Shown here piece after piece: positions 1 to 7,709 of a stretch of DNA of 10,369 nt. Numbering within the stretch: the first letter of the stretch is position 1; each line of letters opens with the position of its first letter. The DNA is from Isohypsibius dastychi (lineage: Eukaryota; Tardigrada; Eutardigrada; Parachela; Isohypsibiidae): NCBI GenBank assembly GCA_034696485.1, contig JAQIWT010001549.1, positions 1 to 10,369 of the forward strand. The letters run 5' to 3'. The notes beneath the pieces were generated by a model that made no database searches, was not told the DNA's origin, and saw only the letters and a program-made list of their open reading frames with translations. The position numbers were made by a program, and so were the translations under genes.

Positions 1-444
1 GTCACCCACGTGGCGGTTACAGGGACGGACTCACAAACCTTCCTCGGCAGTATACATTCCGCAAAGCGAAATGAATTCCGCATTTACAACCTAATTACCG
101 TAAGTTCTGATGCACATGTCAGTGTATGTCTACGAGGCTGATTTGCGATCTGCGACCACCTCACTTATCCGAATGCGCGGTTCGGCAGCAACCCACGACC
201 TGAACGTAGCAGATCTGTGGACAGGGCATTCGAGTCCGAACTGGCAAATGTACATGGACTTCTGTGAAAATTAAATCTTCAACCATAACCTTCTAAGTCA
301 GAAACCAGCCGATGTGGTGTCAAGGGTTGAATAATTCTTTCACGATTTGCTGAGAACTAAGATCAAACTAAGCATATTCTTTAGGGGTCTCTTTTCAGAT
401 AAGCATTGTGGACTCGAACTACAGCTGTCTAAGCCATGATTCGA

Positions 445-580
445 CCAGCACTGTGTATTACAATGTACCCTACGCATTTACTGAAATTCCCTAATCGAAT
501 TCCCTAGGTAGACTCCGAAGTGTGCACTCCTCAACAATTCGTATCTGGCAAAACTATTCTGTCAGCTCAGTATTCAAAAA
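445..580 (+). promoter_or_regulatory. Family promoter block of the broken copy 0
   Basis: This stretch resembles the upstream regions of copies A–D. It starts with a CCAGCACTGTG motif, continues through CGCATTTACTGAA and CCTAATC, and then has GTGTGCACTCCTCAACA, as before copy A. A TATA-like TATTCAAAAA begins at 571, 57 bases before the remnant ATG at 628, the same spacing as in copy A. The gene it would drive is broken, so the promoter is probably a relic. The basis is similarity between copies seen in the window; no transcription evidence is available. Confidence 0.5.
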
Positions 581-627
581 AGTCACAGCCACTTTTCACT
601 TTTGTTTCTCCAAGAGTTGGACGCAGA

Positions 628-705
628 ATGGAGTCTGAAAATGTGCCTTTTTTGTTTTGCGTCTTTCAGTTCGTAGTGCGGTCGCAAGCCGCGAATTAAC
701 GAAAT
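628..705 (+). pseudogene. Broken exon 1 of the cysteine-rich peptide family (copy 0)
   Basis: From the ATG at 628 the DNA aligns with exon 1 of copy A: ATGGAGTC, then TGTGCCTTTTTTG, and later GCAAGCCGCGA against A's ACAAGCCGCGA. Small insertions and deletions shift the frame, and the reading frame from the ATG stops after about 23 codons (Ala-Asn-stop). A different frame restores Ser-Arg-Glu-Leu as in copy A, then meets TAG. The cysteine part of exon 1, the intron and exon 2 are not convincingly present downstream. A TTTTGCGAC patch near 890 could be a scrap of exon 1, but I would not rely on it. I infer a dead, truncated duplicate, closest to copy A. Confidence 0.6.
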
Positions 706-1210
706 AGACAACTAAAAAACATTTGCCGGTGAGTCAAAAATCAAGATGAAGACGAGATTGCCGGTCACTCTCATGACACGTCATCCCAGCAGAAAATGCT
801 TACGTTTCACTCGGACGGAAAGCCGCAAAACGTTTTTCAGTTCTCTTACGTCAAGCAGAAGAAGGTGACGTCAGAAAACCGCAGAGTGTTTTGCGACAAT
901 TGGTCGCATACCAATGGGTTGTAAAGCAACATTCCACCAGAAACAATCCCACATTGCCCTTGCCCATACGGTAGTTCATGGACATGGATCGAAGTGCATT
1001 GCTGCCAGGCTGACATTCACAAAAACAACCTTCGAGCTTAGAAACAAGCCGTTTCTGCATCAAAGATTACATCCAATTGTACGACACACTTGGCAACTGA
1101 AATACGTAATACAGAATAGATCTTCTAGTGGCAGGGATTCCATGGTGTTGGTGCAGAATGTACTGACACCATGGCTCCTAGAGGGAACTTTTGCGATGAA
1201 AAGCGTAGAC
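706..1210. other. Stretch without a recognised gene
   Basis: This lies between the broken copy 0 and the promoter block of copy A. Several short open frames exist, including a minus-strand cysteine-containing one at 851–1063 and the start of a plus-strand one at 914. None has a family I recognise, a matching neighbour exon or similarity to another unit of the array. The distance from copy 0 to copy A (837 bases, ATG to ATG) is much less than the 1.46 kb period of the later units, so this spacer is shortened or rearranged. Confidence 0.5.
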
Positions 1211-1245
1211 GTCACCTCATTGCAGCTGATCAAACCGTGGTCAGA

Positions 1246-1416
1246 CCAGCAGTGCGCTCTGGAGTGTAATAGTGCTTTCTGCGCATTTACTGAAGATCAG
1301 GACCTAATCGAGGACCTAATCAGGTTTCTGCAGTTTAAAGTGTGCACTCTCAACACTTCGTAACTGCTGCGTATCAACAGAGGGATAGCATTAACCTATA
1401 AGCTCAGTATTTTAAG
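1246..1416 (+). promoter_or_regulatory. Conserved upstream block and TATA box of copy A
   Basis: The block opens with CCAGCAGTGCGCTCTGGAGT, which recurs with few changes before copies B, C and D. It contains CGCATTTACTGAAGATCAG and two copies of GACCTAATC (1301 and 1313, a 12-base tandem duplication unique to this copy). The TATA-like TATTTTAAG at 1408–1416 lies 57 bases before the ATG and matches the TATTTTAAGATCA before copy D. The position suits a core promoter with a short 5' untranslated region. This is an inference from conservation between copies. Confidence 0.55.
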
Positions 1417-1464
1417 ATGAAACAGCACATCCTGCAGTCGTTATCCTTAAAAGTCTGAAGCGAA

Positions 1465-1811
1465 ATGGAGTCGAAGATATGTGCCTTTTTTGGTTTGGAT
1501 CTTTTATTGCGCAATGATGTTACAAGCCGCGAGCTACCAAGTCGAGGAGGCATACCCTGCGCTCCCGGTTCTGTTGAGTGCACCGATGGCTTCTTTTGCT
1601 CCAACTTCTATGACACAGATACGTACGCACATTGTATAAAGGTAAGACTGATAACGTTTCTTACATGTCTGCCACACTTTACATATCCAAGTAACCGTTT
1701 TTTCCCCTACAGAGCGACTGCTCCTCGGGCGGTTTCGGTTGCCCACCGCAAACTGCGCAGCAGCTCGGTTATGCTCTTGATCCCGATCCAGTACAGGATG
1801 TTTACCGATAA
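1465..1811 (+). CDS. Cysteine-rich small secreted peptide, copy A (two exons: 1465–1641, 1713–1811)
   Basis: Exon 1 (59 codons) ends in AAG before GTAAGA. The 71-base intron ends CCCCTACAG. Exon 2 (33 codons with stop) begins Ser-Asp-Cys-Ser-Ser-Gly-Gly. The predicted product has 91 residues. Framework cysteines follow C-x6-C-x5-C-x11-C-x4-C-x6-C (C32, C39, C45, C57, C62, C69). This is the only copy with all six, allowing three disulfides. The conserved core contains PGSVECTDGFFC. The N-terminus is signal-peptide-like but carries charged residues (Asp12, Arg16, Asp18) where B has a clean hydrophobic run, so secretion is less certain. The start is chosen by alignment with B and D, all of which share a CGAAATG or CGCAAAATG context. 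The open frame continuing past the splice donor is shifted by the 71-base intron and is not the product. I do not recognise the family; the function is unknown. Confidence 0.75.
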
Positions 1812-1961
1812 TGACACCGCGGAAGAAAGGCCAACTCCCGTGATGGATCGTTCAAGAAAAGACACCGTCAAAGCAAATAATGGCTTTATACATTAACAAC
1901 TGGTTTTGAAATTTTCAGCAGTATACGTATACTTAGCGGGCTCATTTATACAATGCTTCAA

Positions 1962-1967
1962 AATAAA
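1962..1967 (+). terminator. Candidate poly(A) signal of copy A
   Basis: AATAAA lies about 150 bases after the stop codon, within CAAAATAAAAACAGATCTGG. The flanking sequence aligns with the AAATCAGAA…GATCTG regions downstream of copies C and D. It is a canonical animal hexamer in a plausible place, but the cleavage site cannot be seen. Confidence 0.4.
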
Positions 1968-2129
1968 AACAGATCTGGAAAGCTATGTATCGCATTTAAA
2001 TTCATCCTAAGAGGCAACTAAATTTTGGACTCTCGGTTTTCGATCGAGCTTGTCTGAACCGAGAGCTGGTTATGCCCATTACCACAGGGACAGCTACAGT
2101 CGATTGTCCCCGAATTCTTAGGGTGTCAT

Positions 2130-2200
2130 GCCTTTTCAAAAAGCAGTTTAGCTCCGCTGCCGGTTTGCGAGGCCTAGATGTTGAAAAGGAGCCGGGACAG
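2130..2200 (-). pseudogene. Degraded opposite-strand reading frame, unit A
   Basis: On the minus strand this reads Pro-Gly-Ser-Phe, then AAELNCFLKRHD. It aligns with PGFMSRACDF and SAEDLNRFLKKNE in unit B (6961–7040) and with matching segments in units C and D. The same reading frame is recognisable in all four units, which suggests an ancestral protein-coding exon opposite to the peptide gene. Here the similarity is short and no start, splice site or full exon can be defined. The parent family is not recognised. Confidence 0.4.
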
Positions 2201-2209
2201 TTTAAACCC

Positions 2210-2829
2210 GTTGCCTGATATCACTTTCTTATTCCGGAATACATTCGATTTCACTTATTTGATAAGAATAGTAGAGTCATTCTAGCTGTCCGCTCCTTTT
2301 CTGTGGTTTCTTCCAATGGCCAGATCATCCCGTCACTGCGGTGCAATGGACATAATCTGATCAGTTTCCGTTCTCAAGTTGTACCTTTCATCAACTGCCG
2401 AAGACAACTCGAAAAGATTTGTGCACCCCTGAGTCTAGTGAGTGATCGGATGGCGCTTTTTGCGACAACAACTATCGCATCACAAGTAAAAATTACCTGA
2501 CCACCCTTCAGCGGTGTTCGGCGCCCATCAAGAACCACTTTTGTTTGCAAGGTTGCCACGATGCGGAATTTCTTGTCCGTTCGCTGAAAATTTGCATTTG
2601 TGAAGATTTTCGGCTGAATTCAGGTGAAATGCACAGGTGTGATCTGGTGCAGGTTGGAGGGCAGTTTTCCGGCTGAATGCGGGTGGACAATTTTATGTCT
2701 GCAAGAGGGTCATCATTTTGTATTAACATTCGGAATCGATCGAATTTTGGGTAATTGTTTTATTACGAAAGGTCATGAATTCGGTAAGCCACGATCTCAT
2801 AGAAACACATTATAAAAAAAGCATCTAAT
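2210..2829. other. Stretch without a clear gene; possible CCT7 C-terminal debris
   Basis: No intact gene is visible. On the minus strand near 2525–2620 one frame reads QIFSERTRN and then WFLMGAEHR. These faintly resemble the QIGGERYN and ILRGGAEQF segments that lie downstream in CCT7, and their order and strand fit the pseudogene next door. The match is short and gapped, so I treat it as a hint that the chaperonin remnant extends this far. Similarity to the peptide array appears to end near the start of this stretch. Confidence 0.3.
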
Positions 2830-3845
2830 CGGGCATTTCAAAGAGTCAGCTGCATGCCTCCAAATATCTACGGGAGCAGCGATACAGTTTAATTTTAAGG
2901 TTGCCAAAAAATTTTGAAGACCGCAAACATGCAACAAATTGGGGAAAAAAGCGGACTCAAAAAGAATGACTTCGGAAAAGAAGACTTTGGCGCCATAATC
3001 ATGAAGAGTTTGCAGCTTGTCATACATAATCTGCCATTCAACATCCACAATTTTTTAGATTCCTGAAAAATCTTCCTTTAAAAAAATGAGCACAATAAAG
3101 CTAGATGGGAAATACCTGAGCATTTCCATTCGAACTTCCGCATTCTCTTTCTCCGCCTTTAACCCCAATTCCACATTCAAAATTGCGAGCAACGTTTTTC
3201 CGAACCGCTCGGGCTGCATTTCGAAATCCCGCATACGAAAATGCTTTCTTGAATGCAACACCCGGCATCAACAAAGAACCCTTCAACCCGTAATTTTTCA
3301 AAATCGGAAAAGTCAACCGGAAGTTACGAAATTACCTCCAAAGTTCCACCGGTGATCTTTTTGATCCCAATCATGTCAAGTGGCAACAATTCGTCCAAAA
3401 GAATAACGGCGTCGACTGCCATTTTCGAAGAAAAATTCCCGGGAACCAACCGGGGTTAGCACAGTAATTTCGAACTGAGAGTTGTTTTGGCGCATTTCCC
3501 GAGAACAGGTCGCAAACCAACCACGTCGTCTTTGTTGATCTTGATGGAAAGCTTATTCACGCGAGCAATTGCCTGTAAAAGAAGGAACCCATAAGTTTTA
3601 GTCGGTAAAATCTCAAAAAGCAAGAATTAATAAAATCATACGAAGAATTCGAACCAAAAACGCTAACAAACGGAACTGCCAACATACCAGTTCCGTCGCC
3701 TTCCGGAAGCCTTTGATAACAATCTGTGGATGTACTCCTTCTTCAACGAAACCTTCAACCTATTTCAAGAATTCAGCAGCAAGCAAAACGGTCAGGACGA
3801 GAATCGCAGAACCCAGTCATACTGCCCATCCGTCTGGAAGTCTAG
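2830..3845 (-). pseudogene. CCT7: Intron-containing pseudogene of chaperonin subunit CCT7 (TCP-1 eta)
   Basis: CCT7 is one subunit of the cytosolic TRiC/CCT ring that folds actin and tubulin. In minus-strand order, I see an exon from about 3845 to 3688 with AAEFLK, a stop, then VEEGVHPQIVIKGF and KATEL. The exon at 3572–3336 has KCAKTTLSSKLL, a stop, then [19 protein letters not shown] and [10 protein letters not shown]. The exon at 3280–3116 has GVAFKKAFSYAGF, a frameshift, then EMQPERFGKTLLAILNVELG and LKAEKENAEVRME. The exon from 3062 downward has VDVEWQIMYDKLQTLHDYGA, then decays. Introns of 115, 55 and 53 bases sit between them (3573–3687, 3281–3335, 3063–3115). Lesions are TAG at 3762–3760 where the family has Gln, TAA at 3458–3456, an extra base near 3222, and a loss of 4–5 bases near 3055. 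Retained introns mean DNA duplication, not retroposition. Residue matches are from memory of the family. Confidence 0.8.
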
Positions 3846-4848
3846 AATGAAAAATTCCCAAATTAAGTTTCAATGGGTTATTCGGACTGAACAGCGTGAC
3901 TTACCGAGGACTTTCCAAGACGTCATTCATATTGCACCCCTCTGGTATCTCGGTAAAATGCGAAGTTTTCGACATTCCACGTGAAACAGACGACGTTGAA
4001 GTCAAGAATCAAGATAGCGCTGGCATACTATTCCTTTGCAAGAACGAACAGATCCTGGGCAGGCTGGAGAAAGACTAGGTGAGGTGCTGGTTCGGAGTGT
4101 TGGTGCTTTGCCTCCAGGACCAGCTTGTGCCATTTTGAATCATCTTCAAGTCGAATGCTTCTCAATAAGCTAGACCAGAAAGGTGATCGGTGAATAAGAA
4201 CAAAATACTCAAAGTCAGGGATTTCCTGTCAAGTAAAGCACAATCATGGTTGCTCAAAAAGTTACCCAGCAAGGAATACTGTAGCCTGGTTACAGCGTCA
4301 AGATGGAATATTTTCTTCCAAATACACGCTCTATCTTGATTGGCTGCGCAAGCAGGCAATGATTCCAAAGCAACAGAAATGGTTGTAAAAGTCGTCTTCT
4401 AACACTTCCAAGGAACGAGGGCTGAAAGGAACTGAGAAACATGAAGCAGTTTTCTAAATGAAGAATTCTGTACTGATTTGGTTTGAATTCGTCAGCTTAC
4501 TGATCAGGCGCGATCGAAGGCTTGCGGCTAACAACAGCCCCTCAACACACCAAGGGGTTTGCGCAATGAATAAAGCGCAAAAGGTAAAACCCACCGGAGT
4601 TGAAGTCATAGCTTCACTGAACATCCAACCTTCCAAAACCGGAAAGAACCAGTTAAAACAGAAAAATCTGGACTAGGAGCTCTTCTTGGTAGCTTATTCT
4701 CTTTTTGGTGGGATTCTGCCGTTTAGGCAGCTGGATCCCGCAGTACATCTATTTCCACAAAAATATGCTTTATCTGAGCAGCATGAATTAATTCACAAAG
4801 ACAGCTAGATGGTAAAAAACGAAAGCATCACAAAAAATCTTTGGTCGA
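3846..4848. other. About 1 kb with no gene I can recognise
   Basis: The minus strand between 3846 and about 4020 should hold the next upstream CCT7 exon. It contains TCTTGA…CTTGAC…GTCGTC, reminiscent of the family's ILKLLDVV stretch, and a GTAAGT donor near 3903, but no frame holds up. From 4020 to 4848 there are only short open frames on both strands (for example 4162–4368, 4454–4636 and 4458–4676) without motifs, splice partners or similarity to the rest of the window. It is probably non-coding or too decayed to read. Confidence 0.4.
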
Positions 4849-5434
4849 TCAGGGAAAACGTGGTGAACAGCGTGAACGCGGTTGACAGGCGGAGACTGGA
4901 GGAAGATCTTGGTAGATGCTTGGTGATTCCTCCGATGGACTCGGCGAAGGTGAACCATCTCGAATTTTAGGCAGCTTCTCCCGGATGTTACAGCTCTTCT
5001 GACAGAAGAACTCCCACGTAGATTTACCGGTTAGGCTGTCATGACCTCGATCACCTGCGATGTTCATGAAGAGATAATCTCTGTAAACTGTTGAAAAACA
5101 AACCGGAAACGAAACCAAAAAAATTAATAGAGTAGAAAACTGGATGAACTAACCAACCAACGCCTCGACGAGGGCCAAATCATGGGTTCCTTTCATGTTA
5201 TCCCTCCAATCAACAATGTAGTTCATTCTTTTTGGTTTTGTGCTCGCAGAAATCCGGATAAACCTGCCAACAATAAATTTAGAAATAGACTTCGGAGTTC
5301 TACATAAAATAAATAAAATCATGATGATCGAATTTTCAGAACCAACCTTATAACATACACAGCCAAACTCCAGGTACTTTGTTTCGTTTTCCATCAGGTC
5401 AATCGGTTCTTCGCACTCCAGGAACTCCAAAGGC
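4849..5434 (-). pseudogene. Three exon-like pieces with weak p53-family DNA-binding-domain resemblance
   Basis: Minus-strand pieces: 5434 to about 5359/5347 after a TTTCCAG acceptor (ENETKYLEFGCVCYK); 5263 to about 5158 after TTGGCAG (FIRISASTKPKRMNYIVDW, then RDNMKGTHDL); and 5087/5080 to 4849 after CAACAG or TTTACAG. The last piece reads MNIAGDRGHDSLTGKSTWEF, FCQKSCNIREK and a Ser/Pro-rich end (SPSPSPSEESPS), then stops. The order suggests p53-family strands: a KLY-like β-strand, an RI…K…Y segment followed by a His as in the Zn loop, an RVEGN…DxxTG turn, and FMCxxSC as FFCQKSC. The second Zn-loop Cys seems replaced by Gly, about 15–18 residues before FFCQKSC are missing, and the first two pieces do not join in frame at the obvious splice sites. 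It may be a divergent or broken gene, or an unrelated one. The comparison is from memory, so confidence is low. Confidence 0.3.
5253..5291. repeat. 39-base exact direct repeat, copy 1
   Basis: The stretch beginning TCCGGATAAACCTGCCAACA and ending AAATAGACT is repeated exactly at 5531–5569. On the minus strand this copy holds the end of the presumed intron (TTTATTGTTGGCAG) and the first bases of the middle exon-like piece, so it carries a splice acceptor. Confidence 0.9.
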
Positions 5435-5480
5435 CTGGAAACAAAAACCGAATTCTAGGAAACCACAACAATGTAAATAA

Positions 5481-5531
5481 GATCCTTACGATCCTTACGA
5501 GATCCTATCCTCCTAGTCCTATCCTCGTAGT
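5481..5531. repeat. Small tandem duplications
   Basis: Two copies of GATCCTTAC run from 5481 to 5498. They are followed by two 14-base units, CCTATCCTCCTAGT (5504–5517) and CCTATCCTCGTAGT (5518–5531), which differ at one base. The run abuts the second 39-base repeat and looks like a replication-slippage or repair scar. Confidence 0.85.
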
Positions 5532-5569
5532 CCGGATAAACCTGCCAACAATAAATTTAGAAATAGACT
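5531..5569. repeat. 39-base exact direct repeat, copy 2
   Basis: This is identical to 5253–5291. Here it lies upstream (on the minus strand) of the first exon-like piece, so an acceptor-like sequence now sits in a place with no open exon after it. The flanks differ, so the duplicated segment is about 39 bases. It lacks terminal inverted repeats and so does not look like a transposon. Confidence 0.9.
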
Positions 5570-6030
5570 CGAAGAAAAATAGAAGCTCGTACAGGAATTC
5601 GGAACGGACAAGAGGTCCATATGGATATACAGATCTTCCTGTGTTTTATCCCAGAGGCCAATCATTAAACTAGAGGAGGACCACTACAAGGAATAAATGG
5701 ATAGATAGTATCGTCCAGAGTTTCCAGACTGACATGTCAAGTCATGGCTGGACTTCAGCCAGGTAACAAACAAAGAAAATGTGAGTAATGCGAAACCTGC
5801 CACCCTGCACATGAGATTGTTCTCTGCAGACCGGAGGGCGTTAACGCCAAAAATAGAGGTCAATGCGGACACGCAGTTATCGATTTACCTCAATGGTCAC
5901 AGTCCACGCCCACCGCTATCCTCTTCTCTTGTGATTCACACTTACGGTAGATGTTCAAAGGTACCTACCATAGGTCAGTTTTTACAATCGTTCTTACCAG
6001 CAGGTATTGCCTAGTTACAATAAGCAATTT
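5570..6030. other. Stretch without a recognised gene, end of the inserted region
   Basis: There are short open frames on both strands (5684–5872 minus, 5781–6014 plus) but no recognised domain. A minus-strand segment near 5928–5955 (CCGTAAGTGTGAATCACAAG) loosely resembles the GTGAATCACAAAATC landmark that starts units C and D, but in inverted orientation. Similarity to the upstream region of the other peptide copies begins in earnest near 6040. Confidence 0.35.
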
Positions 6031-6050
6031 CACAAAGAGACCTGATCAAA

Positions 6051-6191
6051 CCAGCCGTCCACTCTGGAGTGTACTTCACGAGTTTTCTGAAGTCAGCACG
6101 ATCTAATCGGGGCTCTGTGATTCAGAAGTGTTTACGCCTCAACTATGCAAAAAATAAGCGGCAAAATTGTTCTGTTGACTGGGTATATAAA
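6051..6191 (+). promoter_or_regulatory. Conserved upstream block and TATA box of copy B
   Basis: The block starts CCAGCCGTCCACTCTGGAGT and includes TTTTCTGAAGTCAGCACGAT followed by CTAATC, nearly the same string as before copy D. TATATAAAGATC at 6184 is the best TATA box of the array, 57 bases before the ATG. This copy therefore has both the shared upstream element and a canonical core promoter. Confidence 0.65.
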
Positions 6192-6240
6192 GATCTAAGG
6201 TCACAGCTTGCTTCCAATTTTCTCTAGACTCTTCCGCAAA

Positions 6241-6603
6241 ATGAAGTCCAGGATTTGTGTTTTTCTTACTTTGCTTCTTTTAGTGAGCAACGAGGTCGCA
6301 AGCAGTGCCTTACCAACCGCAGGAGGCAGCAACTGTTTCCCTGGGTCTGTTGAGTGCACCGATGGCTTTATCTGCGACAGTGATCGTAATTCTGATACTT
6401 ATGCTAGATGCATAAAGGTAAAAACGATTGCACCTTCCTTATTACCCGGTCTTGATATTTCGTGCATGAGTAACAATTTCGCTCCATAGAGTGACTGTTC
6501 CTCGGGAGGTTATGGCTCCGCACCGGAATCTACTCGTTATATGGGGTATGCTATTGATCCGGACAAGAAAGCCAAAATCCTGCACCAGATTCCTTTCAAG
6601 TAG
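6241..6603 (+). CDS. Cysteine-rich small secreted peptide, copy B (two exons: 6241–6417, 6490–6603)
   Basis: This is the best-preserved copy. Exon 1 (59 codons) ends CATAAAG before GTAAAA. The 72-base intron ends CTCCATAG, and the TAG at the acceptor closes the read-through frame. Exon 2 gives 37 residues, for a 96-residue product. Residues 1–23 are a typical signal peptide: Lys/Arg, a run of Leu/Val/Phe (CVFLTLLLLVS), then a small-residue VASSA site. The mature part has C32, C39, C45, C57 and C62 in the spacing C-x6-C-x5-C-x11-C-x4-C. The sixth family cysteine (in A and C) is Ser here, leaving an odd number. The tail ends DPDKKAKILHQIPFK, with one dibasic site. I expect an extracellular disulfide-stabilised peptide; target and function are unknown. 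Its unit spacing to C is 1469 bases, ATG to ATG. Confidence 0.85.
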
Positions 6604-6639
6604 AGGCCAACTCTCGTAACGGACCAGTAAAACAGACTG

Positions 6640-6656
6640 AAACGCCTTCAGCGTTT
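6640..6656 (+). other. Small perfect hairpin in the 3' region of copy B
   Basis: AAACGC and GCGTTT form a six-base-pair stem with a five-base loop (CTTCA), 37 bases after the stop. The equivalent place after copy C (GAAGCGCCTTTAGCGTTT) keeps the sequence but not the full stem, so structural constraint is doubtful. Confidence 0.3.
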
Positions 6657-6783
6657 TATTAATAACATCATGCACCAACAGAAAAAAATTGAAAATTTGG
6701 GGCAAAATCTCCGTATCGAATGTTCGTGTGCGCGTTTCAAATGCACTGACTAAACTGGAAAATCAGAAACGATGTGTTCAGAT

Positions 6784-6789
6784 AATAAA
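6784..6789 (+). terminator. Candidate poly(A) signal of copy B
   Basis: AATAAA lies in CAGATAATAAAGATTCTTC, about 180 bases after the stop. The same string with one change follows copy C at 8258–8263, making it the most conserved hexamer of the units. The nearer AATAAA found after C and D is altered here to ACAGAAAA. Confidence 0.45.
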
Positions 6790-6847
6790 GATTCTTCTCA
6801 AGAGGCAACTTGATATTTGCACTTTCGGTTGTCGACTGAACCTACCG

Positions 6848-7060
6848 TTATTGCGAATGAGGCTTGGCGAGCAGGAAAGGAAAGTACAGCAAGATGACCT
6901 TTACTAAAGGGGTGGCCATCGTCGATAATCGATAACCGTCTGGAGTTGGACCATGTTTCTCGTTTTTCTTAAGAAACCGGTTAAGATCCTCTGCCGATTC
7001 GAAGTCGCAGGCTCTGGACATGAAACCGGGAACAGTCTTGTTACACCACCTGACTTGCAC
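6848..7060 (-). other. Open reading frame opposite the peptide gene, unit B; product unknown
   Basis: About 70 codons are open on the minus strand; the first ATG is at 7021–7019. The frame contains CDFESAEDLNRFLKKNEKHG. Segments in the same relative place in A (about 2130–2200), C (about 8410–8490) and D (about 9993–10060) show the same frame as AAELNCFLKRHD, SVEELKRFWKKQE and LNRFFKKKQK, with stops in C and D. Substitutions are mostly conservative within this helix-like stretch, which hints at an ancestral exon duplicated with the peptide gene. No signal peptide, clear splice sites or known domain can be seen. It may be a pseudogene fragment that happens to be open. Confidence 0.35.
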
Positions 7061-7440
7061 TATTCCGCCCGGGATAACCCGGATGGTACTTGAAATAAAT
7101 ATAATCGTATTATGCCATGAGAATATAAGTATCCGTACGCTACCGTGGGCATTGCGCCAAGAGTTCTCGTTGTCCTGAAAGCTCGTTGGTGAGAAGTTTG
7201 GGGGTTCGTGGTCATGGTCTGTTGTCTTCAGTAATGGCTTTTAAAATCCTTTCCGTATTCCGCGGATCACGGAATCGTTGGGAACACCTACACTTCTGAC
7301 TACGAGTTGCCCCACGAGCAACATCTTTGGCCAGAAATTTCTTGTTCAATAGAAACCCTGCACTACGAGACTGCGGTCCACGGAAAATGGTGAATATGGA
7401 ATATTTGCACAACGGGAATGATAGAGCCTAAGGTACGTAA
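7061..7440. other. Spacer between copies B and C, shared with the next unit
   Basis: This spacer is homologous to about 8500–8894. Shared strings include AAGAGTTCT, CTACGAGTTGC, GAGCAA-like runs and AATGGCTTT/TATGGCTTT. On the minus strand the frame at 7412–7212 (AKDVARGATRSQ…) corresponds to ARRATRSH in unit C, where stops follow, so a longer opposite-strand ancestral gene is possible. No start or splice structure can be defined. Confidence 0.4.
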
Positions 7441-7507
7441 AGTGAACCACAAAATCCCTGGAGTACGAGGAGTTAGTTCGACTTCGAAACTCGGATTGCC
7501 GCTCAAA

Positions 7508-7644
7508 CCAGCGCTGCGTTCTGGAGTGTATGGTACTTTGCGCGTTCAGTGCAGTCCGCACGACCTAATCGGAGCCTCAGTACGTAATTTAGCGATTGCA
7601 AACAACGACACGGAAGAAGTGTTTTACTAGCTCTGTATTTCAAG
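7508..7644 (+). promoter_or_regulatory. Conserved upstream block and TATA-like box of copy C
   Basis: CCAGCGCTGCGTTCTGGAGT, then TTGCGCGTTCAGTGCAGTC and CGACCTAATCGG, match the blocks before A, B and D. The core box is weakened to TATTTCAAG at 7636, 74 bases before the ATG. A second AT-rich TTTTATAA lies near 7688, close to the start codon. Expression may be lower than for copy B. Confidence 0.5.
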
Positions 7645-7709
7645 ATTATATTCTGCATTTTTCACACTCAACATTTTGATATTATTTATTTTATAACATT
7701 TTTCGCAAA

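Noticed and set aside
400-480. tRNA-like GTTCGAGTCC word on the minus strand
   Set aside because: The stems around the T-loop-like word do not pair, and no acceptor, D or anticodon arm can be drawn.
914-1363. 149-codon plus-strand open frame
   Set aside because: It runs through the promoter block of copy A, where the equivalent regions of B, C and D do not keep the frame. It has no recognisable domain and no signal peptide.
1642-1896. Continuation of copy A's open frame past its splice donor
   Set aside because: The donor GTAAGA and acceptor CCCCTACAG match the other copies. Splicing restores the conserved SDCSSGG exon, while the read-through is frameshifted by the 71-base intron.
2303-2500. 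Plus-strand frame at 2303
   Set aside because: Short, without family resemblance, and overlapping the region that better fits minus-strand chaperonin debris.
5781-6014. 77-codon plus-strand open frame
   Set aside because: No domain, signal, splice partner or homologous frame in other units. The length is within chance expectation.
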